From contig NZ_QLSU01000025.1 of assembly GCF_003268775.1 (NCBI RefSeq), positions 1-64,000 of the forward strand: DNA of 64,000 nt, read 5' to 3'. A model generated the notes under the pieces. The model did no database searches. It saw nothing but the letters and a program-made list of their open reading frames with translations, and was not told where the DNA came from. This DNA is from Paraburkholderia unamae (lineage in GTDB: Bacteria > Pseudomonadota > Gammaproteobacteria > Burkholderiales > Burkholderiaceae). Position numbers and translations under genes: made by a program. Shown in pieces: positions 52,384-61,222 of the stretch. The stretch's first letter is position 1, and every line of letters starts with the position of its first letter.

Positions 52384-52782
52384 TCACATGACGTGAGTGC
52401 CGGCGGCGAATACGGACGCGAAACCGTCGCGGCTCAAGGTATGCAGGCTGTTGAGCGAGTCGATGCCACGCAATGGCTTTTCGAGCGCCAGGCTCGCACC
52501 ACACTTGATGCCGGAATTGACCACGGAGTCGGGCGTGTGCGGTGCAACACACAACACGACGGGCACACCTGGCGCGCACTGCGAGAGGTGGGTGAGCGTG
52601 TCATAGCGCACGCCGTCGGGATCTGTCCAGTCGATGAGAAACAGATCGACCGACACGTCATCGAGCACCCGCCGCACGCCCTCGTCGCTCCTCACGCCGA
52701 AGCACAAATGCCCCGAGGCAGAGAGCGTTTCGAGGGTTTTGTCTAATTTGTCGACGTCGGATTCGAGGATTGCAATTTTCAT
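52384..52782 (-). CDS. Stand-alone response-regulator receiver domain protein, paralogue B
   Basis: A 132-residue receiver of the same length as paralogue A. Asp51 (FLIDW) and Lys102 (LEKPL) are kept, but the switch Thr/Ser is Val79 (LCVAP), so phosphorylation-driven switching may be impaired. The shared block GHLCFG-RSDEG ties the two proteins together as a local duplication. No kinase or output-domain gene is adjacent. A second-messenger-free, binding-only role is possible. Confidence 0.75.
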   Translation of the reverse strand: MKIAILESDVDKLDKTLETLSASGHLCFGVRSDEGVRRVLDDVSVDLFLIDWTDPDGVRYDTLTHLSQCAPGVPVVLCVAPHTPDSVVNSGIKCGASLALEKPLRGIDSLNSLHTLSRDGFASVFAAGTHVM

Positions 52783-53642
52783 AGGTCATTGGCACCCGCA
52801 GGTGTAACGTGAAACGGTGTTTTATCGATACCGCCACACGGACCCGCTTGACAACGCCGTTCCGGAAAGAACGTGCGAAATTGAATATTAGCGAGTCTAC
52901 GCGATGTCGCGTGCAAAAAGTGTCGGATTTAACAATTCCTGGGAAATGTCCTGGGGGTCCAACAAAAACCCTAAACTTTTTTCGTTTAGTGCCGATAGCA
53001 CACTGGTGCCTCCCATTTTGCATGTCAAGGGTGAGCCGCACATAGTCGCTATCAATTGCAGCAACGCGCGTACTGCGCCTTGCGCAGGATTGGGCATTGG
53101 GCTGTCCATGACAGCCCACGCCGATATTCCTGTGTCCGCGCCTTCCAGCGCTGAAAAAGATTCATTCCACTTCGCAATCCGACGAGATTCGCCCATGATT
53201 CTCATGTGCGGCGTCGATATCGATGCAGCCCGTGTGCTCAAGGACAACACTGCCGGGCAAACCACGGCTGCACCCTACTGCAAGGCTCCGTGGACGACAT
53301 AGGTCCGACACAAGAGGTGCGCATCGCTACGCGAACAAACTCAACGTCCAAATGAACGTCGCCCGCCGTCGCGATTCCGATTATTTCATTGCGCCGCAGA
53401 ATCTCCGCAGCGAACGTATGTAATGTATCGTCTGGTTCGACAATATTTTTCGACATTCGACCATGTCCGGTATGTCGACATGCAGAGAATCGAATTCAAT
53501 CGAGCCCGGCAATTTCCCGGAAAAAAGAAAGAAAAAAATCGAATAAAAAAGCACTGCGATTCGCCACGGCGCGCATCTTCGCGAGCAGCTCACAGGCTCG
53601 CGCCTGGAATTCGCTCAAACGCGCCGGGTCAGCAACAAGGTA
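52783..53642. other. Long intergenic region with ambiguous overlapping open frames
   Basis: About 860 bases. Open frames on both strands overlap at 52897-53302, neither with recognisable domains. An A-rich stretch lies at 53519-53545. I call no gene. Confidence 0.35.
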
Positions 53643-54410
53643 TCAAGCAGCCTCGCTCATCACTGGTAAACCCGTTCCATAGAACCAGTGAATTGCGGCC
53701 ACCGCGAGTCCGTCGATCGAATCCACGAACGACATGGGCAGCTCGGGCCGCCGATGGTGGGGAATAGCGAGCGGCAGTTCGGTACAGCCCAGCACGATCG
53801 CAGTTGCGCCGCGTTCCTTGAGCAAGCGCGCGCCTTCGGCAGCGGGGGCGAAAGCTTCGTCGAGACGGTTGGCCTTCACCAGCCGGATCGCTTTCATGCA
53901 GTATTCATCGATCTCCTCTTCCGTCGGGACGACCGGCGTGAAGCCGCGCGCTTCGAGCACCTTCTGGTACATGCCGAACTTGAGCGTGGCGGCCGTGCCC
54001 ATCAAGCCGATCTTGCCGCGCCACACGCCGTGGTTGTGCAGGTCGTCGACAGTCGCGTCGATGATATTGAGAATGGGCAGGTCGGTGTGCTGTAGCAGCT
54101 CGTCGTACCACAGATGCGCGCTGTTGCACGGAATGGCGATAGCGCTCGCGCCCGCCTTTTCCAGATGTTCGATGCCGTTGAGCAGCAGCGGCAACGGGTT
54201 CGCGCCGCCATGCAGCTTGGCGTCGGTGCGATCGGGCACGCGCGGATCGCTCCACAGGATGGTCGGGATGTGGTCCTGATCGCGCGGCGCTCGCGTGAGC
54301 GCTGTCAAGCGTTCGAGGAACGATGCGCCCGCCATGGGGCCGAGGCCGCCTAATACGCCGAGAAAGCGCGTTTCGTTGACGGCGGACTGAAGTTGACCGG
54401 TCGTTTTCAC
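53643..54410 (-). CDS. Aspartate/glutamate racemase-family protein
   Basis: A 255-residue Asp/Glu racemase-type protein. Both catalytic cysteine motifs are present: IAIPCNSAHLWYD and IVLGCTELPLA. The N-terminal GVLGGLGPMAGASFL is typical of the aspartate racemase group. It starts at a GTG at 54410, with AAGGAG 6 bases upstream; the frame beyond is not protein-like. It probably racemises aspartate or a related amino acid in the cytoplasm without a cofactor. Monocistronic and just downstream, in the same direction, of the GntR regulator gene. Confidence 0.9.
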   Translation of the reverse strand: MKTTGQLQSAVNETRFLGVLGGLGPMAGASFLERLTALTRAPRDQDHIPTILWSDPRVPDRTDAKLHGGANPLPLLLNGIEHLEKAGASAIAIPCNSAHLWYDELLQHTDLPILNIIDATVDDLHNHGVWRGKIGLMGTAATLKFGMYQKVLEARGFTPVVPTEEEIDEYCMKAIRLVKANRLDEAFAPAAEGARLLKERGATAIVLGCTELPLAIPHHRRPELPMSFVDSIDGLAVAAIHWFYGTGLPVMSEAA

Positions 54411-54625
54411 TTTAAGCTCCTTTGGGTAAAAGGACGCCCTGCGCGTGCGAGACCGCCTCGTGAGCCGTCTCGATACGTAGAACCAGGTAGTCGGGAGATA
54501 CGGCGAACGATGATTATGTGGTTCGGATCGTTCGTGCCGCTTCTTGAATTCTAGTGCGCACTGAGCGACGCATACCGGCAATATGCGCGGCGCAGTGTCG
54601 CGCGGTTGCCGCGCGATTGCCGCCT

Positions 54626-55357
54626 TCAGCGCCCCTGAAACAGGCCGATGTTCGCGTCATAAGCGGCCTGCTGACGCTCGAACGCATCGTCGAGGTGATC
54701 GCATAGCGCGCGTTCGGCGGCGTCCGGGTCGTGCTGCTCGAGCGCCTCAAGCACCTTTTGATGCTGCTTGAGCGTGGCGTCCGCGACAACCGGATCGCGC
54801 ACCGTGATATGGCGCACGCGGTCGATCGGTGCGCGCGCAAGCTCCACGAGCTGCTGCACGCGCGGCAGTCGGGCGGCGGCACAAACGGTGGCATGAAACG
54901 CGTTGTCGCAACTGATGGCCGCAACCGGGTTGTTGCGTTCGATCGCGCGGCGGTGCGCCTCCTGGATGTCGTGCAACTGCTCCAGCTCGCGCGTGGTGAT
55001 GATCTCGGCCGCGCGGCGAATGCTCGCGGTTTCGAGCACCTTGCGGATCAGCGCGCTCTCGGCGAACTGCTCGCGCTTCACCGGCGCGACGAAGGTGCCC
55101 GACTGCGCGGCGATGCGCACGAGTTCCTCGCGCGACAGTTGCAGCAGCGCCTCGCGCACCGGCGTGCGCGAGATGCCGAGCGCATCGGCAAGCGCGCGCT
55201 CGAAGATGACGTCGTCGGGTTGCAGCGTCATGGTCACGATCGCCTCGCGCAGCAATTGATAAAGCTGCGCGGAAAGCGCATTCGCGCGATCGAGTGTGAA
55301 ATCGGCGGGCAGCAGCCGGGCGACGAACGCCGCCGGCTCATTACGGTTCTCAGTCAT
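54626..55357 (-). CDS. GntR-family (FadR subfamily) transcriptional regulator
   Basis: About 243 residues from MTENRNEP. The winged helix has LYQLLREAIVTMTLQPDDVIFERALADALGISRTPVREALLQL, and the FCD ligand-binding domain includes the metal-site residues around NAFHATV and HQKVLEAL. It diverges from a UxaA-type dehydratase gene, with a TAATATATTA palindrome between them that is repeated in front of the nearby ABC operon. It probably represses sugar-acid catabolism until its ligand binds. An ATG at 55387 (MPEHAV) is an alternative start. Confidence 0.88.
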   Translation of the reverse strand: MTENRNEPAAFVARLLPADFTLDRANALSAQLYQLLREAIVTMTLQPDDVIFERALADALGISRTPVREALLQLSREELVRIAAQSGTFVAPVKREQFAESALIRKVLETASIRRAAEIITTRELEQLHDIQEAHRRAIERNNPVAAISCDNAFHATVCAAARLPRVQQLVELARAPIDRVRHITVRDPVVADATLKQHQKVLEALEQHDPDAAERALCDHLDDAFERQQAAYDANIGLFQGR

Positions 55358-55523
55358 AAGTCGATTGGTTACGGCGTGCTCCGGCATCCGGGGCGAATCG
55401 CACCCGTCAGTATATGGGTGTCCCCATCGTTGCGGCCCTGCCTGCCGCTCCAGTCGGGGTTTTCCCTCGATCCGGCCGGGTTTGCGTTGTTCTGCGGCCC
55501 AGGTTTTTCTATAATTTGCCAAC

Positions 55524-55533
55524 TAATATATTA
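55524..55533. promoter_or_regulatory. Candidate GntR operator, copy 1
   Basis: A perfect 10-base palindrome, TAATATATTA, lies in the gap between the GntR gene and the dehydratase gene. The same palindrome with a shared leading C occurs at 62861-62870. Confidence 0.5.
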
Positions 55534-55626
55534 CCGTATCAATTTATAGCCTGCGTGGATCCTGTGCGCGCAGGATCCCTCGTGCGCTCCTGACTGAACG
55601 ACAACGCCCACTTCTTCCTGTCGACC

Positions 55627-57171
55627 ATGCAATCCATCTCTCCTGCACGCGTCATCCGTCTGCATCCCGCCGACGACGTCGTCATCGCGATCGAGCAGTT
55701 AATCGGCGGTATGCCCATCGAGGGCGAAAGCGTTGTCGCAAGCGGCCTGATTCCGCCCGGCCACAAGGTGGCCACGCGCGCCATTGCGGCGGGCGAGCCC
55801 GTGCATCGCTACGGGCAGATCATCGGCTTCGCAAGACAGGCCATCGCGCCGGGCGAACATGTGCACATGCATAACCTGGACATGGGAGAGTTCGCACGCG
55901 ACTATGCATTCGGTCAGGGCGCGCACGCGACAGCCTTCGTTCCCGACGACCAGCGTGCGACCTTCGAAGGCATCGTGCGCGAGGACGGCCGCGTCGCCAC
56001 GCGCAATTACATCGGCATCCTGACTTCTGTGAACTGCTCGGCGACCGTGGCGCGCGCCGTCGCCGATCACTTTCGCCGCGACATCCACCCCGAGGCGCTC
56101 GCCGGTTATCCGAACGTGGACGGCGTCGTTGCGCTCACACACGGTGCGGGCTGCGCGGTCGATACCGAAGGCGAGGCGCTTGCGCTCCTGCAACGCACGC
56201 TCGGCGGCTACGCATGCCATGCGAACTTTTCCGGTGTGCTCATGATCGGGCTCGGCTGCGAGACGAACCAGATCCCGCGCCTGCTCGAAACGCAAGGACT
56301 CAAGGAGCACGCGCGGCTGCGCACCTTCACGATCCAGGACTCGGGCGGCACCGCAAAGACCGTCGCCAAAGGCATCGAGATCGTGCAGTCGATGCTCGCC
56401 GACGCCAACGCCGTGCGCCGCCAACGCGTGAGCGCGAGCCACCTGAGCGTGGGCCTGCAATGCGGCGGCTCGGACGGTTATTCCGGCATTACCGCGAATC
56501 CGGTGCTGGGCGCGGCCGTGGACCGCCTCGTGCGACACGGCGGCACCGCCATCCTCTCGGAAACGCCGGAAATCTACGGCGCCGAACATTTGCTCACGCG
56601 CCGCGCACTCACGCGCGAAGTCGGCGAGAAGCTCGTAGCGCGTATCCGCTGGTGGGAGGATTATTGCGCGCGCCACAACGCGGCGATGAACAACAACCCC
56701 TCGGCGGGCAACAAGGCGGGCGGCCTCACGACGGTGCTCGAAAAATCGCTGGGCGGCATTGCAAAAGCGGGCAGCACCAATCTCGTCGAAGTGTACGAAT
56801 ACGCGCAGCCGGTAATCGCGAAGGGCCTCGTGTTCATGGACACGCCCGGCTACGACCCGATCTCCGCAACGGGCCAGGTGGCGGGCGGCGCGAACCTCAT
56901 CTGCTTCACCACGGGCCGGGGTTCGGCGTATGGCTGCGCGCCCTCGCCCTCGCTCAAGCTCGCGACCAACAGCGCGCTGTGGCGCCGCCAGTCCGACGAC
57001 ATGGACCTCAACTGTGGCGGCGTCGTGGATGGTGACGACGACATCGAAGCGCTCGGCGAGACCCTGTTCCGCATGATGCTCGACACCGCGTCGGGTGCGC
57101 GCACGCGCAGCGAATTGCACGGCTACGGCCAGAATGAATTCGTGCCCTGGCAGATCGGCGCGATCACCTGA
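55627..57171 (+). CDS. UxaA/GarD-family sugar-acid dehydratase
   Basis: A 514-residue altronate/galactarate dehydratase-family protein. The N-terminal SAF domain (residues about 10-95, ending HVHMHNLDMGEF) is followed by a large catalytic domain with GYPNVDGVVALTHGAGCAV, MIGLGCETNQIP, LQCGGSDGYSGITANP, ETPEIYGAEHLL and MNNNPSAGNKAGGLT. The iron-dependent active site should include the HGxGC and CGGSD residues. It removes water from an aldonic or aldaric acid, giving a 2-keto-3-deoxy acid. The SMP-30 lactonase and sugar ABC transporter nearby support a sugar-acid pathway. The exact substrate is open. Confidence 0.9.
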   Translation: MQSISPARVIRLHPADDVVIAIEQLIGGMPIEGESVVASGLIPPGHKVATRAIAAGEPVHRYGQIIGFARQAIAPGEHVHMHNLDMGEFARDYAFGQGAHATAFVPDDQRATFEGIVREDGRVATRNYIGILTSVNCSATVARAVADHFRRDIHPEALAGYPNVDGVVALTHGAGCAVDTEGEALALLQRTLGGYACHANFSGVLMIGLGCETNQIPRLLETQGLKEHARLRTFTIQDSGGTAKTVAKGIEIVQSMLADANAVRRQRVSASHLSVGLQCGGSDGYSGITANPVLGAAVDRLVRHGGTAILSETPEIYGAEHLLTRRALTREVGEKLVARIRWWEDYCARHNAAMNNNPSAGNKAGGLTTVLEKSLGGIAKAGSTNLVEVYEYAQPVIAKGLVFMDTPGYDPISATGQVAGGANLICFTTGRGSAYGCAPSPSLKLATNSALWRRQSDDMDLNCGGVVDGDDDIEALGETLFRMMLDTASGARTRSELHGYGQNEFVPWQIGAIT

Positions 57172-57183
57172 AGCGTAATTCGA

Positions 57184-57213
57184 GCGCCGCCGCTTTCGCG
57201 CGGCGGCACTCGT
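57184..57213. terminator. Convergent hairpin terminator
   Basis: GCCGCCGC and GCGGCGGC pair around TTTCGC, extended by CGAG...CTCG. It lies between the convergent dehydratase and binding-protein genes. There is no T tract. Confidence 0.5.
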
Positions 57214-57218
57214 TCGCA

Positions 57219-58247
57219 CTACTTCTTGTCGACGACCGCCACTGTCTCTTCCGCGTTATAGAGCTTGTCGCTCACGCCGCCCGGCTTGAGCTTCGCGAGT
57301 TGCGCATCGAGATCGCCGTGCGTCACGGTCACGAGCGGCACCTGAATGTCCTTCGGCATCTTCTTGCCCGCAAGCGCCTGCTGCGCCACCCAGAACGCCG
57401 CCGTCACCGCGCCCGGCGGATTCGACACGGACGTCGTTTCGTAGCCCGCGCCCGCCTGGTTCTTCCACCAGTTGAGCTCGTCGTAGCGGTTGCCGAGCAC
57501 GATGATCGGCGTCGGCCGGCCGGCCGCCTTGAACGCCTGCGCGGTGCCAAAGCCGTCGTCGCCCTGGGTCGTCACGCCGTCGATCTTCGGCAAGGTCGGC
57601 AACACGCCCGCCACGGCCTTTTGCGCGATCGTCTGCGTCCAGTTGCCGTTCACGCTCGCCACCACTTTCAGGCCAGGGTATTTTTTCAGGCCGTCCACTA
57701 CGCCTTGATGAATCGCCTCGTCGACGGAAACGCCCGCGAGCCCGCGCACTTCGAGCAGATTGCCCTTGCCGTTCAGGCGCTTGGCCAGATAGTCGACCTG
57801 GTCCTCGCCCCACGCGTGAAAGTCGAACGACACGCGGTACGCGCACGGCTCCGTGACGGTGCCGTCGTACGACACCACGACGATGCCCGCCGCGCAGGCC
57901 TGTTTGATGACGCCGTTGAGCGCAGTCGGCGAAGCCGCATCGACGACGATCGCGTTATAGCCTTGCAGGATCAGGTTCTGGATCTGCTGGGCCTGCTCGG
58001 TCACCTGGTTCTCAGCGGTCGTGAAGGTGGGCGCGGCCGCGACGCGCTTTTGCGCCACCGCCTCGCCCGTCACCGCCTGCCAGTCCTTGAGCATCGTCTG
58101 ACGCCAGGCGTTGCCCGCGTAGTTGTTCGACAGCGCGATCTTCTTGGTGGCCGTGCTCGTCTGCACGACCTGCGCGTTTGCGTTCGCCGCGGCGAGCGCA
58201 AGGCTCAGGGTGGTCGCGGCAAGCGCAATCTGGCTCAGTCTACGCAT
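57219..58247 (-). CDS. Sugar ABC transporter periplasmic binding protein
   Basis: A 342-residue family 4 (RbsB-type) binding protein. The signal peptide ends near residue 25 (ANANAQ). ATKKIALSNNYAGNAWRQ, LILQGYNAIVVDAASPTALNGVIKQA and GIVVVSYDGTVTEP match ribose/xylose-type binders. It is the last gene of a leftward ABC operon (ATPase, permease, permease, lactonase, binding protein). It probably captures a sugar or sugar acid that feeds the lactonase and UxaA-type dehydratase. The tandem repeat at 58318-58341 lies upstream. Confidence 0.9.
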   Translation of the reverse strand: MRRLSQIALAATTLSLALAAANANAQVVQTSTATKKIALSNNYAGNAWRQTMLKDWQAVTGEAVAQKRVAAAPTFTTAENQVTEQAQQIQNLILQGYNAIVVDAASPTALNGVIKQACAAGIVVVSYDGTVTEPCAYRVSFDFHAWGEDQVDYLAKRLNGKGNLLEVRGLAGVSVDEAIHQGVVDGLKKYPGLKVVASVNGNWTQTIAQKAVAGVLPTLPKIDGVTTQGDDGFGTAQAFKAAGRPTPIIVLGNRYDELNWWKNQAGAGYETTSVSNPPGAVTAAFWVAQQALAGKKMPKDIQVPLVTVTHGDLDAQLAKLKPGGVSDKLYNAEETVAVVDKK

Positions 58248-58317
58248 GAAATGTCATCTCCTCTGATGGTCTCTGCTGCATGGTGTTGGTTGCTTGCGCC
58301 CGGAAATGGGCCCTAGG

Positions 58318-58341
58318 TTGCCTTCCGTTGCCTTCCGTTGC
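58318..58341. repeat. Short tandem repeat, 10-base unit
   Basis: TTGCCTTCCG is repeated twice and followed by TTGCG in the gap between the lactonase and the binding-protein genes. It may be slippage-generated; function unknown. Confidence 0.4.
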
Positions 58342-58345
58342 GCCG

Positions 58346-59251
58346 CTATCGCCCCGCCCCGCGCACGCCCACGTGCAGCGAATAGACCGAAGTCGTCGCC
58401 GTGATGAACAGCCGGTTGCGGTTGAATCCGCCGAAGGTGAGATTGGCCACCGCCTCCGGCAGCAGGATCTTGCCGAGCAGCGTACCGTCCGGCGCGTAGC
58501 AGTGCACGCCGTCGGCGGCGCTGGTCCAGACGTTGCCGTGCTCATCGAGCCGCAGACCGTCGGGAATGCCGTTTGCCATCGTCACGAACACACGGCCGTT
58601 CGAAAGGCGTCCGTCGCGCACATCGAACACGCGAATATGGCGCGGGCCGTCTTCGACATGCGAAGCGCCCGAATCGGCGATATAGAGCTTCGATTCGTCG
58701 GGCGAGAACGCGAGGCCGTTCGGCTTCACGAAATCGTCGGCCACGCGGCGCGCCTCGCGCTCCCCGCGTGCGAGCGCGTAGACGTGGCAGCCGCCGATCT
58801 CGCTGTCCGCACGAAAGCCTTCGTAGTCGCTGAGAATGCCGTAGTCGGGATCGGTGAACCAGACCGTGCCCTGCGAATCGACCACGACGTCGTTCGGCGA
58901 ATTGAGGCGCTTTCCTTCGTAATGCGAAACAAGCACGCTCACACTGCCATCGTGCTCGGTGCGCGAGACGCAGCGTCGCCCATGCTCGCAGGTCACGAGC
59001 CGCCCTTCGCCGTCGCGCGTATTGCCGTTGCTGAAGTTCGAGTTCGCGCGGAACACGCCCACGCCCATGCCGGGCGCCCAGCGCAGCATGCGGTTGTTCG
59101 GGATGTCGCTCCACACGAGCAGGTCGCTCGCGGGAAAGTACACCGGCCCTTCGGTCCACAAGCAATCGCCCGCGATCTTCTGCAAGAGCGCGTTCGGCTG
59201 GATCAGATGCCGGAAACGCGCGTCGTGAACTTCGTGGTCGTGCTGATTCAT
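58346..59251 (-). CDS. SMP-30/gluconolactonase family lactonase
   Basis: A 301-residue six-bladed beta-propeller. The family's metal-binding and catalytic features are visible: LWTEGPVYFPASDLLVWSDIPNNRM near the N-terminus, NSPNDVVVDSQGTVWFTDPDYG, PNGLAFSPDESKLYIADSG and PDGLRLDEHGNVWTS. It should hydrolyse an aldonolactone, made by a sugar dehydrogenase, to the sugar acid used by the dehydratase. Its position between the permease and binding-protein genes is unusual but shared direction argues for one operon. Confidence 0.92.
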   Translation of the reverse strand: MNQHDHEVHDARFRHLIQPNALLQKIAGDCLWTEGPVYFPASDLLVWSDIPNNRMLRWAPGMGVGVFRANSNFSNGNTRDGEGRLVTCEHGRRCVSRTEHDGSVSVLVSHYEGKRLNSPNDVVVDSQGTVWFTDPDYGILSDYEGFRADSEIGGCHVYALARGEREARRVADDFVKPNGLAFSPDESKLYIADSGASHVEDGPRHIRVFDVRDGRLSNGRVFVTMANGIPDGLRLDEHGNVWTSAADGVHCYAPDGTLLGKILLPEAVANLTFGGFNRNRLFITATTSVYSLHVGVRGAGR

Positions 59252-59282
59252 GTCGTCTCCTTCTTTTTTATGTCGGGTGCGC

Positions 59283-60287
59283 TCAGCGCGGCGCGCGGCC
59301 GCCCGCTATCGCTGTCACGGCGATGATCAGCGCGCCGTAGACGAGCGAGCGCACGCCCGCGTCGGCGCCGACGGCGTTGAGGATCGACGTCATCATGAAG
59401 AGAAACATCGAGGCGCCCCACACGCCGAGAATCGAGGCTTTGCCGCCTGTCACGAGCGTGCCGCCGATCACCACCACCGCGATCGAAATCAGCATGTACT
59501 CGACGCCCATATCGAGCGCCGCGCCGCCCGCCACCGCCGAGAGACACACGGCCGTAAGCGAAGCGATTACCGCCGAAAGCACGTAAGCGATGCAACGCGT
59601 GCGATGCACGTTCACGCCCGCGAGCCAGGCCGCGCGCGCATTCTGCCCGACTGCCGAAAGCCGGCGGCCGAACACGCAGCGATACATCACCACCGCGAGC
59701 AGCAGCGAGAGCACGGCCGCGAGCCAGGCGAGATACGGCACATGCAAGAAGCGGCCGGTGGCGAAGTTGCCGAGCGCCGCGGGCGGCGCGGGCAAATCCG
59801 CGCCTTGCGTAATCGCCACCGACTGGATGATGAAGCTCGACGAGAGCGTGGCGATAATGGGCGGAATGCTCAGCAGGCGGATCAGCGCGTAATTGGCGAG
59901 GCCGACCGCGAGCCCGACGCCAATCACGGCCACGATGCCGAGCGCGATACGCGAGTCCGCGCCGTTCATGACATGCATGCCGATCACGCCCGCGAGCGCA
60001 ATGGTCGACGGCACCGAGAGGTCGATATTCCCGGTGCCCGACGTGATCACAAGCATCTGCCCGAGGCCGACGAGCACCATGAAAATGCCGTAGACGAGCG
60101 CGGTCTGGAGGACATTGGCCGCCACCGGCAAGCCGAAGAAGCCGACGGTTGCGCCCCACACCAGCACGGCGCCGGCAAACGAGAGGGCCCACGGCGCGTC
60201 GAGCGCTTTCACGCGCGCAAACAGGTTGCCGCGCACCGGCGGCTCGGGAGGCGGCGCGATGACGCCGCCGGAACGGGGGAGCGTCAT
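59283..60287 (-). CDS. Sugar ABC transporter permease (RbsC-type), second copy
   Basis: A 334-residue permease with about 8-10 membrane segments. The motif VLVGLGQMLVITSGTGNIDLSVP, IATLSSSFIIQSVAI and AVGQNARAAWLAGVN are typical of RbsC. The ATG at 60287 overlaps the previous permease stop (ATGA). The open frame extends further upstream, but only inside the previous permease gene. With that gene product it probably forms a heterodimeric pore for a sugar or sugar acid. Confidence 0.9.
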   Translation of the reverse strand: MTLPRSGGVIAPPPEPPVRGNLFARVKALDAPWALSFAGAVLVWGATVGFFGLPVAANVLQTALVYGIFMVLVGLGQMLVITSGTGNIDLSVPSTIALAGVIGMHVMNGADSRIALGIVAVIGVGLAVGLANYALIRLLSIPPIIATLSSSFIIQSVAITQGADLPAPPAALGNFATGRFLHVPYLAWLAAVLSLLLAVVMYRCVFGRRLSAVGQNARAAWLAGVNVHRTRCIAYVLSAVIASLTAVCLSAVAGGAALDMGVEYMLISIAVVVIGGTLVTGGKASILGVWGASMFLFMMTSILNAVGADAGVRSLVYGALIIAVTAIAGGRAPR

Positions 60288-61222
60288 TGGCGGTCTCCGT
60301 TGGGTTGAAGCAGGACGCGCAGGGAAAGCACGACGATCAGGATCGCGCCCTGCATGCCGACCTGCCAGTCTGACGAAATATTCAGGAATGCCAGGAACGA
60401 AGCCGCGAGCGTGAGCGTGATGGCGCCGAGCACGGCGCCCACCACCGAAACACGCCCGCCCACGAACTCGCCGCCGCCGAGAATCACAGCCGCAATCGAG
60501 AGCAGCGTGTAGCGCAGCGCGATGTTGGCGTCGGCGGAAGTCGTGAGGCCGAGCAACGCGAGTCCCGAGAGCACGCCGAACACGCCCGCCACGGCGTAGA
60601 GCATGGCGCGACGTGCGACCAGCGACCAGCCGAAACGGCTTACCGCGCGCGGATTGCCGCCCACGGCCCGACTGCGCACGCCCACCGAGCTGCGCATCAG
60701 GAAGACATGCGCGAGCAGGGCGATGAGCACCGACCACACAATGGGCGCGGCGATCAGCGGCGTCTGAAAGCTCATTGCCGTGCCAAGCCATGTGGGGCTC
60801 GCGCCGCCCGGCGAAGGCAGCAGCACGATCGCAAGCCCGCTCCAGACGAACGACAGACCGAGCGTGACGACGATCGACGGAATGCGGCGGATCTCGATGA
60901 GCGCGCCGATCAACGCGTAACCCAGCACACATGCGGCGAGCGCGAGTACGCCGAGCCACGGATGCTGGTCGAGAATCGTCGCGCCGATGCAGGCGACGAG
61001 GCTCACGAACGGCCCGATCGACAGATCAAGGTCGTTGACAGTGATGATCGCAAGCTGGGCGAGCGTCGCGAGCACCAGCGGCACCGCGAGATTGAGCAGC
61101 AGATTCGAGCCGAAATAGCTGAAGGTGGCCGGTTGCAGGATCAGGATGGGCACCAGCACCGCGCCCAGCGAGACGACAGGCAACAGCGTGCGCAAACGCG
61201 CTTGCGTGAGAACCGTGCTCAT
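60284..61222 (-). CDS. Sugar ABC transporter permease (RbsC-type), first copy
   Basis: A 312-residue permease. It has LATLAQLAIITVNDLDLSIGPFVSL, IVVTLGLSFVWSGLAIV and AVGGNPRAVSRFGWSL, as in RbsC-like proteins. The ATG overlaps the ATPase stop (ATGA), and its own stop overlaps the second permease start, so the three are translationally coupled. It is more divergent in its first 25 residues than the second copy. Confidence 0.9.
   Translation of the reverse strand: MSTVLTQARLRTLLPVVSLGAVLVPILILQPATFSYFGSNLLLNLAVPLVLATLAQLAIITVNDLDLSIGPFVSLVACIGATILDQHPWLGVLALAACVLGYALIGALIEIRRIPSIVVTLGLSFVWSGLAIVLLPSPGGASPTWLGTAMSFQTPLIAAPIVWSVLIALLAHVFLMRSSVGVRSRAVGGNPRAVSRFGWSLVARRAMLYAVAGVFGVLSGLALLGLTTSADANIALRYTLLSIAAVILGGGEFVGGRVSVVGAVLGAITLTLAASFLAFLNISSDWQVGMQGAILIVVLSLRVLLQPNGDRQ

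Noticed and set aside
52897..53302. Overlapping open frames on both strands of about 120-130 codons
   Set aside because: Neither has a recognisable domain or good ribosome site, and their complete overlap makes choosing one arbitrary.
55699..57219. A 506-codon leftward open frame
   Set aside because: Antisense to the UxaA/GarD-type dehydratase gene; Arg/His/Ala-rich with no motif.
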